A DNA stretch of 64,000 bases, taken from NCBI RefSeq assembly GCF_003666685.1, contig NZ_RCIZ01000001.1, forward strand, positions 744,001-808,000, written 5' to 3'. Source of the DNA: Mesorhizobium sp. YM1C-6-2. GTDB lineage: Bacteria; Pseudomonadota; Alphaproteobacteria; Rhizobiales; Rhizobiaceae. Both the position numbers and the translations under genes were made by a program. The notes under the pieces were generated by a model, which saw only the letters and a list, made by a program, of their open reading frames with translations, ran no database searches and had not been told where the DNA came from. Shown here piece after piece: positions 16,661-26,310 of the stretch (position 1 is the first letter of the stretch; every line of letters begins with the position of its first letter).

Positions 16661-19660
16661 TCAGGCGAAGACGTAGTCGGTCTGCGAAAGCGACGTGACC
16701 CCGGACAGGTGGAAGCTCTCCTCCCCTCCGGAATAGTGAATCGTCCAGTTATCCTCCACATTTGTCAGATACGCGTCGGGGCCGTAGCCCACGAAACGCA
16801 ACGTATCTCCTTCCTCCGTCGCGCTGCCGCTGAAATCGGCGACCGTGTCGGAGCCGTTTCCACGTTCGAACACGAATACGTCGGCGCCGCGGCCGCCGAC
16901 CAGATAGTCGTCGCCGCCGAGCCCATTGAGGACGTCGCTGCCCTCCGAGCCCGTGATTCGGTTGGCGAGGTCGTTTCCGGTTCCGCTCGTTCCCGGATTG
17001 AGCAGCTTGAGGTTCTCGACATTGTCCGGCAGCGCGTAGGAGATGTAGGCCTCCACGGTGTCGATGCCTTCGCGCGGCCGCTCGACGACCTGCTGCTCGG
17101 CATTGTCGACGAGATAGGTGTCGTCTCCCATGCCGCCGGAATAGGTGTCGGCATTGCCCTTGCCCTCGAACCGCTCGTTGGACGCGCTGCCGAGCATAGT
17201 GTCGGCCCCTTCGGTGCCGATGTTGGCCCTGATCCAGGCCAGGCTCTCCGGCGGGATGTCCGGCAGCAGGAAGTCGTCTGCCGCGAAGTCGGAAATCTGC
17301 CTGCCTCGGAACACCAGCGTCTCGAAGCCGTCGAGCGCCAGGTGGATGTCGTCGCCGGACTGCGTCATCGCGGCCTGGACTTCCTCGAAGGTGGAGAAGC
17401 CGTAGTCGACGAGCTTGACCACGTCGGTGCGGCCAGGCCCGGCCTGGAAGTCGGTGATGATGTCGGAGCCGTCGCCGCGGCTGAAGACGAAGGTGTCGGG
17501 ACCGGCGCCGCCCGTCAGTATGTCGTTGCCGCGTCCGCCGGTGATGGTGTTGCCGCCGCCATTGCCGACGATGATGTTGGGCAGGTCGTTGCCCTTGGCG
17601 CCGTTCCAGCCGTCATTGCCGACCAGGTACAGGTTCTCGACATTGGCAGGCAGAGCGTAGCTCACCGAGGCCCGTATCGTGTCGATGCCGCCGTCGAAAT
17701 TCTCGTACACCTTCGCCGTCCTGTCATTGACGTTGTAGGTGTCGTCGCCGGCTCCGCCGATCAGCGAATCGGCGCCGGCGCGTCCGTTGAGGAAGTCGTT
17801 GCCCGACGTCCCCTGCAGGGTCTCAGGGCCGTAGGTTCCCTCGATGTAGCGCGTATGGGCGCCGCTCTGGCGCAGCGTGTACTGATCGAGCGTATATTCC
17901 GGCAGCTGGTAGGCCGCGATGTTGTCGATGCTGAACTGCGCGACCAGCGCGGGATCCGGGTTTCCGGCCAGCCCCCCGATCGCCAGGTTGGCCATCATGT
18001 ACATCGGATCGTGCAGTTCGGTCGGAGTGGCCACGGAGGAGGTCTTCACCCCGTCGACGTAGAAGGTGATCTCATAGGGCGTCCACATCATGCCGTAGCT
18101 GTGGGACCCCTCCGAGGTGTCCACCTGCGCCCAGGTGTCCGTCGTGCCGCCGGTGCCGATGACCGCCGTGTGAACCTGGTTGGAGATGTCGCCATAGGCT
18201 TCGAGGATGTCGATCTCCGGCGGCCAGCCATTGTCGACGGGCAGCATCCAGAAGGCCGGCCATGTGCCCGGCTCCTTGGGGAGTTCCGCCGTGATCTCGA
18301 AATAGCCGTAGGTCTGCGAGAAGGACGAATGTGTCGAGATCATGCCCGAGGTGTAGTCGAAATGTTTGGTCGCGGCGCTCGGATCGGCGATCGGCTCGGC
18401 CGTGATGACGAGCTTGCCGTCCTCTATCGAGAACGGATTGTAGCCGAGGGGGCTCTCCTGCTCGGTGTTCGTCAGGCCGCGGAAGTCGGTGTCGACATAG
18501 ATCTGTCGCTCGCCGTTCTGCGCCAGCGTGAAGGCGCCGTCGCCCCACCATTCGAAGCGGGTGCGCCAGGTGCCGTCGCCGTCCGAAAAACGGTCGAGCT
18601 CGTTGAAGTCGTCGTTGAATGTCTGGACGAGGGAGGCGGTGTCGACGGCGAGCGAAAAGTTGTTTGCGGAGAAGTCGGCGGTCTGGCTGTTGCGGAAGGT
18701 CAGGATGGAGCCGTCGCCGAGATCGAGGATGGCGTCCGAGCCGACCTGGTGCAGGGCGGATTTGACGGCGGCGAAATTCTCGAACCCGAAATCGGCGAGC
18801 GCCACGGTGTCGCCGCGCTGGCCGGCTTCGAAATCCATGATGGTATCGGAACCCTCGCCCTGGCGGATGACGAATGTGTCGCGCCCGCCGCCGCCGATGA
18901 GCACGTCGTCGGCGCCGCCGCCGTCGATCAGGTTGCTGGCGCTGTTGCCGGTGATGATGTTGGCGAGACTGTTGCCGCGGGCGGAAGAGGTTTCTCCGCC
19001 GAGCAGGGTGAGGTTTTCGACATTGGGCGCGGAGGCCAGCGAGTAGCCGTGCACGCCGTAGGTGGAGATCGTGTCGATGCCGGCGTCGGCCTCTTCGACC
19101 ACCGTGTTGGTGTGGTCCCAGACGATGTAGGTGTCGTCGCCCATGCCGCCGACCAGCGTGATGTCGGGATTGCTGCCGGCAAGCTGGTCGTTCTCCGCCG
19201 TGCCTTCGAGCGTGCTGCCCGGTTCGTAGGTCGAGTTCCAGGCCGTCGGCGCGCCCGAAACCGGAAGCGGCTGGTCGAGCTTGAGGTTCTCGGGCAGCAG
19301 GGCTTCGCCATCGACATTGGTCAGGGTCAGCGTCTCGCCGTTGGGCAGCGTTACCGACAGATCCGCGCCGGACTGGACCGATGCCGCCTTGAAAGCCGCG
19401 AAGTCTGAAAGTCCGTAGTTCTGGAGGCGAAGGATGTCGCCGCCGGATCCGGCCTGGAAATCGGTTATCGTGTCGGAGCCTTCACCGCGGCGCACCACGA
19501 ACATGTCGGCTTCGGCGTCGCCCGAAAGAACGTCGCTTCCCGCGCGGCCATAGATGATGTCGGCGCCGGCAGTGCCGGCGATGGTGTCCGCGCCGCTTGT
19601 TCCGAAGATAAAACTGCGAGAGGTGGAAAGAGTGGATGCCTGAGAGACGTCGGTCGCCAT
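16661..19660 (-). CDS. Secreted RTX glycanase with GH16 domain (ExsH/PlyA functional type)
   Basis: A 999-residue secreted enzyme without a Sec signal. Glycine-rich calcium-binding RTX blocks occur near residues 20-60, 155-270, 610-720 and 790-920 (GGxGxD-type repeats such as GGAGDDTYNV). A GH16 domain lies at about 345-600, with the EIDILE catalytic motif near 481-487 carrying both catalytic Glu residues. The C-terminus ends in a hydrophobic TDYVFA, as in type I secretion substrates. ExsH and PlyA-like glycanases depolymerise EPS and leave by PrsDE; the PrsD-like gene at the left edge is the likely exporter. The ATG at 19660 (MATDVSQAS) is preferred over an upstream in-frame start at 19723. 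Confidence 0.88.
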   Translation of the reverse strand: MATDVSQASTLSTSRSFIFGTSGADTIAGTAGADIIYGRAGSDVLSGDAEADMFVVRRGEGSDTITDFQAGSGGDILRLQNYGLSDFAAFKAASVQSGADLSVTLPNGETLTLTNVDGEALLPENLKLDQPLPVSGAPTAWNSTYEPGSTLEGTAENDQLAGSNPDITLVGGMGDDTYIVWDHTNTVVEEADAGIDTISTYGVHGYSLASAPNVENLTLLGGETSSARGNSLANIITGNSASNLIDGGGADDVLIGGGGRDTFVIRQGEGSDTIMDFEAGQRGDTVALADFGFENFAAVKSALHQVGSDAILDLGDGSILTFRNSQTADFSANNFSLAVDTASLVQTFNDDFNELDRFSDGDGTWRTRFEWWGDGAFTLAQNGERQIYVDTDFRGLTNTEQESPLGYNPFSIEDGKLVITAEPIADPSAATKHFDYTSGMISTHSSFSQTYGYFEITAELPKEPGTWPAFWMLPVDNGWPPEIDILEAYGDISNQVHTAVIGTGGTTDTWAQVDTSEGSHSYGMMWTPYEITFYVDGVKTSSVATPTELHDPMYMMANLAIGGLAGNPDPALVAQFSIDNIAAYQLPEYTLDQYTLRQSGAHTRYIEGTYGPETLQGTSGNDFLNGRAGADSLIGGAGDDTYNVNDRTAKVYENFDGGIDTIRASVSYALPANVENLYLVGNDGWNGAKGNDLPNIIVGNGGGNTITGGRGNDILTGGAGPDTFVFSRGDGSDIITDFQAGPGRTDVVKLVDYGFSTFEEVQAAMTQSGDDIHLALDGFETLVFRGRQISDFAADDFLLPDIPPESLAWIRANIGTEGADTMLGSASNERFEGKGNADTYSGGMGDDTYLVDNAEQQVVERPREGIDTVEAYISYALPDNVENLKLLNPGTSGTGNDLANRITGSEGSDVLNGLGGDDYLVGGRGADVFVFERGNGSDTVADFSGSATEEGDTLRFVGYGPDAYLTNVEDNWTIHYSGGEESFHLSGVTSLSQTDYVFA

Positions 19661-20245
19661 GGGCTCGCTTCTGTGGCCTGAACGGCGAGGCGCCGCTCCG
19701 GTTGACGGTTGGCGCAGGCACACAATTTAGCCGCGCGGCGATCCACCCCGCCCAAGTGCAAAGTCCAGCGCGGAAAGAATAGCGAACGTATTGCGTCGGA
19801 GAAATGACGGGAGTTGGGTTTTTTTGTGTTTCGTCCAAAATGTCGCAGCCGGATCGGTTCTGTCCCGGAGTTTCCGCGGCGCGTATCAGGACCTTGGTCC
19901 GGCAAGATTTTTCAGGCTTTGACGAAAGTTGATCGAGGGAAAGACCGTTTTATGTTGTCCGGCTGTGCTTGATTGAGCCACAAGCCTCGTGACGATGAGC
20001 GTTGACAACACGCCGGTTTCGCGGCCCATTAGCCATGCGGTATCCCGCCTGCACGGGTTTGGCAGGTCTTGCACGGGTTGGCGCGCGGCGCTTCGAGTGG
20101 AGTGTGACGTGTCCCTGTTGGCGCAGTCACCTGTCCATGCGGCAGGGCCGTTTTTCTGCTGGGGACGACATATATTGCAGCCGGACCAGGCATCCGGCGG
20201 CGCGGGGCGGGATCGGAGGGTGGTTTTTGTGAGGGTGCCCGCACC
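19661..20245. other. Intergenic region between RTX glycanase and GT2 genes
   Basis: A 585-bp gap with the promoters of the leftward glycanase and the rightward GT2 gene presumably inside. A run of seven T residues lies near 19820. No EPS-type palindrome and no supportable ORF were found. Confidence 0.45.
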
Positions 20246-21394
20246 GTGACGTTTGCCATATGCATCGGCCTGTCTGTCTTTTTCCTGCTGCTCAGCATCC
20301 ATCCGTTCGTGACCTATCCGCTGTCGCTGATGCTTGTCCGTCGCCGGCCGTCGCCGCCGGTTGCCCCTTCATCCCTGCCGACCTTTGCGATCTGCGTCTG
20401 CGCCTACAATGAGGAGCGGACCATCGCGGAAAAGGCCCGCAACATGATCGCGGTCGCCGAGGCGGTGCCGAACTGCGAGCTCTTCATCTATGTCGACGGC
20501 GCGTCGGACCGCACGCTGGAGCGGCTGGAGCCGTTCAGGGACAGGATCAATGTGGTCGCCGCGGAAGTCAGGCGCGGCAAGTCGCACGGCATGAACGTGC
20601 TGGTCGACAGATGCACGGCCGACATCGTGGTGTTCACCGACGCCAATGTCGAGCTCGACCTCATCGTGCTGCCGGAAATCGCGCCGTGGTTCTCCGACCC
20701 CGCGGTCGGCTGCGTGTGCGGCCATCTCGTCTATTCGAATCCGGACGAGAGCGCGATGAGCAGCTCCGGCTCGCTCTACTGGCGCATCGAGGAGGCGATC
20801 AAGCAGCTGGAAAGCGATGCGTACAGCGTCGTCGGCGCCGACGGATCGCTGTTCGCCATAAGGCGCACCGCCCACCATGTCGTGCCAGACGACATCATCG
20901 ACGACTTCTACATCTCCATGAAGATCCTGATCGACGGCATGCGGGTCGTGCGGGCTCCAAATGCGCTCGCCTTCGAGAAATCGGCGACGAGTACCTATGA
21001 CGAGTTCCGCCGCAAAATCCGCATCGCCTGCCAGGCCTTCAACGTGCACCGCCTCATCTGGCCCGAGATCTGGCCGCGGCCGGCGCTTGCCTATTGCTAC
21101 GTGTCGCATCGGCTCCTGAAGTGGGTGATCGGCTACAATCTCCTGCTTGCCGGGCTGTTCTTCCTGCTCGCCATGCTCGCCGTGTTTCCGCCGGCGCCGG
21201 TGCTCGGCGCAGTGCTCATCGTGATTGCCGCTTTCGCGCTCCTGGTCGCGGCGAAATTCGGACCTGCCCTGAAGACGCTCGCCATGCTCCTCTCTTTTGC
21301 CGGAACCGCATGGGGCGTGTGGCGTTCGGTGCGCGGCGACAGGTTCCAGACCTGGACGCCCACGCCAAGCGCGAGGGCGAGCGGCCACAGATAG
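20246..21394 (+). CDS. Membrane-anchored GT2 glycosyltransferase, paralogue of 2423-3562
   Basis: A 382-residue protein with the same plan as the gene at 2423: N-terminal helix ending HPFVTYPLSLM, CAYNEERTI, a YVDGASDRT segment, TDANVELD metal motif, GADGSLFAIRR, IDDFYISMK and a C-terminal group of hydrophobic helices (about 290-345). It should transfer a sugar to the lipid-linked EPS unit. GTG at 20246 is used, with a GAGGG site about 10 nt before it. It stands alone, followed by a 246-bp gap and the BY-kinase gene. Confidence 0.85.
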   Translation: MTFAICIGLSVFFLLLSIHPFVTYPLSLMLVRRRPSPPVAPSSLPTFAICVCAYNEERTIAEKARNMIAVAEAVPNCELFIYVDGASDRTLERLEPFRDRINVVAAEVRRGKSHGMNVLVDRCTADIVVFTDANVELDLIVLPEIAPWFSDPAVGCVCGHLVYSNPDESAMSSSGSLYWRIEEAIKQLESDAYSVVGADGSLFAIRRTAHHVVPDDIIDDFYISMKILIDGMRVVRAPNALAFEKSATSTYDEFRRKIRIACQAFNVHRLIWPEIWPRPALAYCYVSHRLLKWVIGYNLLLAGLFFLLAMLAVFPPAPVLGAVLIVIAAFALLVAAKFGPALKTLAMLLSFAGTAWGVWRSVRGDRFQTWTPTPSARASGHR

Positions 21395-21467
21395 CTGCGG
21401 CAGAGCGCCCCATCAGCGGGCGGCCTTCAAACTTCGGCCTCAAAACCATGTTCTGTTGGGATATTCT

Positions 21468-21480
21468 CTTGCACTGCAAC
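21468..21480. promoter_or_regulatory. EPS-locus palindromic operator motif, copy 4
   Basis: CTTGCACTGCAAC is the reverse complement of the 757-769 motif apart from one end base. It lies 161 bp upstream of the BY-kinase start. Confidence 0.55.
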
Positions 21481-21612
21481 AAAACTCTGATAACTTGCAT
21501 TCCACGGGCTTGGGCAATGAAAGGTGTTTGGATAATCTTTTGAATACAGATACTTATGTTCGAATAATCGGCGCTGATGACTGATCGTTCGAGCCACTGA
21601 ATTCAAGAGATT

Positions 21613-21625
21613 TGTGCATCGCAAC
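21613..21625. promoter_or_regulatory. EPS-locus palindromic operator motif, copy 5 (weak)
   Basis: TGTGCATCGCAAC matches the reverse complement of the 16373-16385 site at 12 of 13 bases. It lies 16 bp before the preferred BY-kinase ATG, where bound protein could block transcription or translation start. It is less symmetric than the other copies. Confidence 0.35.
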
Positions 21626-21640
21626 ACAGGGACCCGCCCG

Positions 21641-23953
21641 ATGCTCGTGCAGCTCCAGAAGAACTGGCCAGCCGAATCGCCTCGGCCGCAGCCGTCCGCC
21701 GAGACGGCGGCGGACTTGCTCAGCATTGCCAACCTGCTCGCCATCCTGCGGCGCCGCGCCCTGCTGATCGGTGCCGCGGTCGCGGTGATGCTGGTGGTCG
21801 GCGTGATCTACCTGATCACCACCAAGCCGATGTTCAATTCGACCGCCCTGGTCTATCTCGACATCGAGAACGCCCAGACCTTCGACGGCCGCAATCCGAA
21901 CCCTCCGGGCATGCAGCCGGCCCTCACCGATGTCGACGTCAACAGCCAGCTGCAGATCATCCGCTCCGAGAAGATCGCGCTGAAGGTGATCAAGCAGCTC
22001 GGCCTCGTCGAGGCCGAGGAACTCACCCGCTCGCAGAACTCCATCGCCCAGCTTGCCTCGCGCGGCCTGAGCGTCATCCGCTCGATGATCAGGCTCGGGC
22101 CGCCTCCGCCCGCCGTGCAGGAGGACGGTGTCCCGCGCGGCATCATCGAGGCATTCGCGGGGCGGTTGTCCGTCGAGCGCCTGGATGAGACCTTCGTGCT
22201 GGCCATAAACTTCAGGTCGGAGGACGCCCAGCGTGCGTCCGACGCGGCCAATGCGGTCGCCAACGCCTATCTCGAGGAGAAGCTGGACGCCCGCTACGAA
22301 TCGGTGAACCGCGCATCGGCATGGCTGGAAGTGCGCCTCACCGAACTTCGCGACAAGGCGGTCGCTTCCGACCAGCTCGTCCAGAGCTACAAGCGCGAGA
22401 ACGGCATCATCGACACCAATGCAGGCAGCGGCCAGTTGCTGTCCGACACGCAGTTGACGGATCTTTCGACCAAGCTGGTCGAGGTGCAGAGGGAGACGGC
22501 CGAGCGCCGCGCGCGCTACGACCAGATCGCCCAGATGATAGCGTCCGGCAATCCCGAAGCGTCCGTGGTGGACGCGCTGGACAACCAGGTGATCAGCCAG
22601 TTGCGCCAGCAAAGCTCGAAGCTGGCGCAGCAGGAGGCGGACGTGTCGCGCCGGTATGGGGCAGAGCACGAGGCCGCCCAGCGGGCGCGCCGCCAGATCG
22701 AGGACATCAACACGCTGATCCTGAAGGAGCTCGGACGGATCGAGCAGGTCTACAAGAGCGATCTCGAGGTCGCCCTCAAGCAGGAGGCCGACCTTTCGAA
22801 GTCGCTCGCCGACTACACCGCGCGTTCCGGCGACATCGCCCAGGCCCAGGTTCGGCTGCGTGAACTGGAGCGCAATGCGCAGGCCGACCAGAACCTCTAT
22901 GAGAGCTTCCTCGACCGCTACAAGACCGCGCTCCAGCAGGAATCCTTCCCGATCACGGATGCGCGCGTGCTGACCGAAGCCTCGCCGGCGCGCAAGAAGT
23001 CGTCGCCCAAGACGATCATCACCTTCGCCTTTTCCGGCATAGCCGGTCTTGCGCTCGGCCTGATGCTGGCGCTCGGCCGCGAACTGGCCGACCGCACGTT
23101 CCGCACACCCATCCAGATTGAGCGGGTGCTCGGCCACCCATGCGTCGGCGTGCTGCCGAAGCTCGCCCGGACGCGCCGGCCCTTGCGCAGCGCGCGAAAG
23201 GACGCCGGCAACGGAAGAGTACTCGCCCGCGACCTTGGCGTGTTCCAGCATGTGATGAAGGCGCCGCTTTCGCGGTTCGCCGAGGCGCTGCGGTCGGTGA
23301 AGCTGGCGATCGACTTCGCCCCGATCGATGGCGGCGTGCGCGTCATCGGCGTCGTCTCGTCGATGCCGGGGGAGGGCAAGTCGACGGTGGCGATGAACAT
23401 CGCCGAGCTCGTCGCCTCGTCCGGCAACACGGTTCTGGTCATCGATGCAGACCTCCGCAGCCCGACGCTGACCCGCGAGATCACGCCGAACGCCAGCGGC
23501 GGCCTGTTCGAGTTCCTCGTCAACGACGCTCCGATCAACGACCTCATCTATTCGGACGAGGCCAAGCGGCTGAAATTCCTGCCGGCGGCGGGCAAGGGCG
23601 GCGCCGCCCAGAAGACCGACCTGATCGGCTCGACGAACATGGCGCAACTGCTGACCGCCGCGCGCCAGACCTACGACTACGTCATCATCGACCTGCCGCC
23701 GCTGGCGCCCGTCATCGACGCCAAGGCGATCGCCGGCTCGGTCGACGGCTTCGTCTTCGTGGTCGAATGGGGCAAGACCTCCACCGCAACGGTGTCCGAC
23801 GCGCTTCACAATGCGCCGCTGGTCAGCCAGAAGATCATCGGATGCCTGCTCAACAAAGCCGACGAAGACGGCCTGCGCCTCTACACCTCCAGCGTCGGAA
23901 ACAGCGAATATTATTCCCATGAGAAGTTCGGCTCTTACGTTTCGCAGAGCTGA
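21641..23953 (+). CDS. Wzc/ExoP-like polysaccharide co-polymerase and tyrosine autokinase
   Basis: A 770-residue inner-membrane BY-kinase that controls EPS polymerisation and couples to the OPX channel. A Wzz domain lies between two membrane helices (about residues 40-60 and 457-478) with a long coiled-coil periplasmic part (about 220-430). The cytosolic kinase has Walker A SSMPGEGKST (about 572-581), Walker A-prime VLVIDADLR (about 598) and Walker B VIIDLPP (about 681). A short Tyr group (EYYSHEKFGSY) ends the chain. The ATG at 21641 is preferred; an in-frame GTG at 21614 overlaps the operator-like site. Confidence 0.9.
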   Translation: MLVQLQKNWPAESPRPQPSAETAADLLSIANLLAILRRRALLIGAAVAVMLVVGVIYLITTKPMFNSTALVYLDIENAQTFDGRNPNPPGMQPALTDVDVNSQLQIIRSEKIALKVIKQLGLVEAEELTRSQNSIAQLASRGLSVIRSMIRLGPPPPAVQEDGVPRGIIEAFAGRLSVERLDETFVLAINFRSEDAQRASDAANAVANAYLEEKLDARYESVNRASAWLEVRLTELRDKAVASDQLVQSYKRENGIIDTNAGSGQLLSDTQLTDLSTKLVEVQRETAERRARYDQIAQMIASGNPEASVVDALDNQVISQLRQQSSKLAQQEADVSRRYGAEHEAAQRARRQIEDINTLILKELGRIEQVYKSDLEVALKQEADLSKSLADYTARSGDIAQAQVRLRELERNAQADQNLYESFLDRYKTALQQESFPITDARVLTEASPARKKSSPKTIITFAFSGIAGLALGLMLALGRELADRTFRTPIQIERVLGHPCVGVLPKLARTRRPLRSARKDAGNGRVLARDLGVFQHVMKAPLSRFAEALRSVKLAIDFAPIDGGVRVIGVVSSMPGEGKSTVAMNIAELVASSGNTVLVIDADLRSPTLTREITPNASGGLFEFLVNDAPINDLIYSDEAKRLKFLPAAGKGGAAQKTDLIGSTNMAQLLTAARQTYDYVIIDLPPLAPVIDAKAIAGSVDGFVFVVEWGKTSTATVSDALHNAPLVSQKIIGCLLNKADEDGLRLYTSSVGNSEYYSHEKFGSYVSQS

Positions 23954-23987
23954 GGCGTCAGCCTTCGCGCCCGGCTGGGGAGCCGGA

Positions 23988-24731
23988 ATGCTCGAATGGG
24001 TTTCGCGTCTTGCCGGCGGGAAGCGCGGTGAGCCGGTCTATCCGGCCATCGACGCGGAGACGGTGCTCTATGTCATCGGCGACATCCACGGCCGCGCCGA
24101 TCTCCTGCGGCGGGTGCACGAGGCGATCGAACGGGACTGGGAGGCAGGCACTGCCGAACGGCGTCTCGAAATCTATCTGGGCGATTATGTCGACCGGGGC
24201 CCGGAAAGCGCCGGCGTGATCGCCATGCTCCGCGCCCGGATCGAGCGGGGCGGCGTGCTGGCCCTGTCGGGAAACCACGAGGCCGTGCTCCTCCATTTTC
24301 TCGAGGGGCGCATCTCCGACCGGGAGTGGCTCGATTGGGGCGGTGCCGCGACTGCGCTCTCCTACGGCGTCAACCCGTCGAGGGAAGCGATATTGAGCGC
24401 GGCGCTCGCACGTGCCGTTCCGCTCGAGGATATCCGCTTCCTGAGGTCGCTGCGGTCGAGTTACCGCTACGGCCCGTATTTCTTCGCCCATGCCGGGGTC
24501 CTGCCCAGCCGCACGCTGGAGGAGCAGGTGCCTGACGATCTCCTGTGGATACGCAAACCCTTCCTCGAGCATACCGGACCGTTCGGAGCCATAGTCGTGC
24601 ACGGGCACACGCCGAACGCGGAGCCTCAGTTCCGGCCGAACAGGATCAATCTCGACACCGGCGCCTACGCCACGCATCGCCTGAGCTGCCTGCGCATCGA
24701 TTCGACCGGCGTGGCGCTGATCGGCGATTGA
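23988..24731 (+). CDS. PPP-family metallophosphatase (PssZ-like)
   Basis: A 247-residue serine/threonine-type phosphatase. All PPP signatures are present: GDIHGR (about residues 32-37), GDYVDRG (about 64-70), GNHE (about 95-98) and HGHTP near residue 205, which bind two metals. ATG 23988 is chosen because a GGGGAG site lies 6-10 nt upstream; the frame extends further left inside the kinase gene. It follows the BY-kinase by 34 nt. In Rhizobium leguminosarum PssZ, a similar phosphatase in the Pss region, is needed for EPS production. It may counter the kinase or act on other EPS proteins; the target is not known. Confidence 0.85.
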   Translation: MLEWVSRLAGGKRGEPVYPAIDAETVLYVIGDIHGRADLLRRVHEAIERDWEAGTAERRLEIYLGDYVDRGPESAGVIAMLRARIERGGVLALSGNHEAVLLHFLEGRISDREWLDWGGAATALSYGVNPSREAILSAALARAVPLEDIRFLRSLRSSYRYGPYFFAHAGVLPSRTLEEQVPDDLLWIRKPFLEHTGPFGAIVVHGHTPNAEPQFRPNRINLDTGAYATHRLSCLRIDSTGVALIGD

Positions 24732-24840
24732 GAGCGATGGAACGCGACCTCCAAACCGGATACAAAGGGGCGCTCGGTAGCCCGCCCACCAACGGCTTGC
24801 CCGCACCGGCAGCCACTCTGAAAGTTGAAAGGATCTGAAC

Positions 24841-26196
24841 ATGCGGATCACGATGATAGGCAGCGGCTATGTCGGCCTCGTCTCGGGCGCATGCCTGGCG
24901 GATTTCGGCCATGACGTCGTCTGCGTCGACAAGGACGAAGCCAAGGTCGCCGCGCTGAGGAGCGGGCAGATCCCGATCTTCGAGCCCGGCCTCGAGGACC
25001 TCGTTGAGAGCAACGTCGAGGCAGGCCGTCTGTCCTTCACGACCGACCTCGCCACGGGCGTCGAGGATGCCGAGGTCATCTTCATCGCCGTCGGCACCCC
25101 GGCTCGCCGCGGCGACGGTCATGCCGACCTCTCCTTCGTTTATGAGGCGGCGCGCTCGATCGCCCCGCTGCTGAAGAACTTCACTGTGGTCGTGACCAAG
25201 TCCACCGTGCCGGTCGGTACCGGAGACGAGATCGAGAAGATCATCAGGAAGGCGAACGCCGACGCCGATATCGCCGTCGTCTCCAATCCGGAGTTCCTGC
25301 GCGAGGGCGCCGCGATCGATGACTTCCGCCGGCCTGACCGCATCGTCGTCGGCCTGTCGGACGAGCGCGCCGAGGCGGTGATGACCGAGGTCTACCGTCC
25401 GCTCTACCTCAACCAGGCGCCGATGCTCTTCACCGGCCGCCGCACCGCCGAGCTGATCAAATATGCAGGCAATGCGTTCCTCGCGATGAAGATCACCTTC
25501 ATCAACGAGATCGCCGACCTGTGCGAGCAGACCGGCGCCAATGTGCAGCAGGTCGCGCAGGGCATCGGCCTCGACAAGCGCATCGGCTCGAAGTTCCTGC
25601 ATGCCGGCCCCGGCTATGGCGGCTCCTGCTTCCCGAAGGACACAGTGGCGCTGGCCAAGACCGCGCAGGACTATGGCAGTCCGCTGAGGCTGGTCGAGAC
25701 GACGGTGGCAGTGAACACGGCGCGCAAGCGCTCCATCGCCCGCAAGATCGTCGCTGCCTGCGGCGGCGACGTCAGCGAGAAGAAGATCGCCATCCTCGGC
25801 CTCACCTTCAAGCCGAACACCGACGACATGCGCGAGTCGCCCTCGCTCACCATCATCCAAGCGCTGCAGGATGGTGGCGCCGAGATTTCGGCATACGACC
25901 CCGAAGGCATGCCGCAGGCGAAGTCGATGGTGGACAACGTCACCTTCGCCAAGGATCCCTACGATGCGGCGAAGGATGCCGACGCGCTGGTGATCGTCAC
26001 CGAATGGAACGCTTTCCGCGCCATGGATTTCAAGCGCCTGCGGCAGGTGATGAAGACGCCGCTGCTGGTCGATCTCAGGAACATCTACCGCAAGGACGAG
26101 GTCAAGGGCCACGGCTTCGGCTATGTCGGCGTCGGGCGTCCGGCCGAAGACTATCTGAGCCCGGTGCGGCTCAGCGTGAAGGCCAACGCGTCGTAA
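24841..26196 (+). CDS. ugd: UDP-glucose 6-dehydrogenase
   Basis: A 451-residue enzyme oxidising UDP-glucose to UDP-glucuronate in two NAD-dependent steps, supplying uronic acid for EPS. The NAD-binding motif IGSGYVGLVSGACLADFGHDV is at residues 5-25; the catalytic Cys lies in GYGGSCFPKD (about 258-267); the C-terminal domain holds GLTFKPNTDDMRESPS. Length and order fit the Ugd/RkpK family. A ribosome site (AAAGGA) lies 6-10 nt before the ATG. Its product and GalU's are both EPS precursors, which places this at the sugar-supply end of the locus. Confidence 0.95.
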   Translation: MRITMIGSGYVGLVSGACLADFGHDVVCVDKDEAKVAALRSGQIPIFEPGLEDLVESNVEAGRLSFTTDLATGVEDAEVIFIAVGTPARRGDGHADLSFVYEAARSIAPLLKNFTVVVTKSTVPVGTGDEIEKIIRKANADADIAVVSNPEFLREGAAIDDFRRPDRIVVGLSDERAEAVMTEVYRPLYLNQAPMLFTGRRTAELIKYAGNAFLAMKITFINEIADLCEQTGANVQQVAQGIGLDKRIGSKFLHAGPGYGGSCFPKDTVALAKTAQDYGSPLRLVETTVAVNTARKRSIARKIVAACGGDVSEKKIAILGLTFKPNTDDMRESPSLTIIQALQDGGAEISAYDPEGMPQAKSMVDNVTFAKDPYDAAKDADALVIVTEWNAFRAMDFKRLRQVMKTPLLVDLRNIYRKDEVKGHGFGYVGVGRPAEDYLSPVRLSVKANAS

Positions 26197-26310
26197 GCTT
26201 CGGCGGTCGGCCAACGGTGTGATCGGCATGTGTCATGCTTGACCCATGCTGCAGACACCATAGCTTTTAGGAACTGGGTGGGCGGTGTTCAACAGGCGAG
26301 ATGGAGCCTC

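Noticed and set aside
16709-19408. Plus-strand open frame opposite the RTX glycanase
   Set aside because: Mirror of the repetitive glycine-rich gene; the minus-strand product has GH16 and RTX motifs, the plus-strand one has none.
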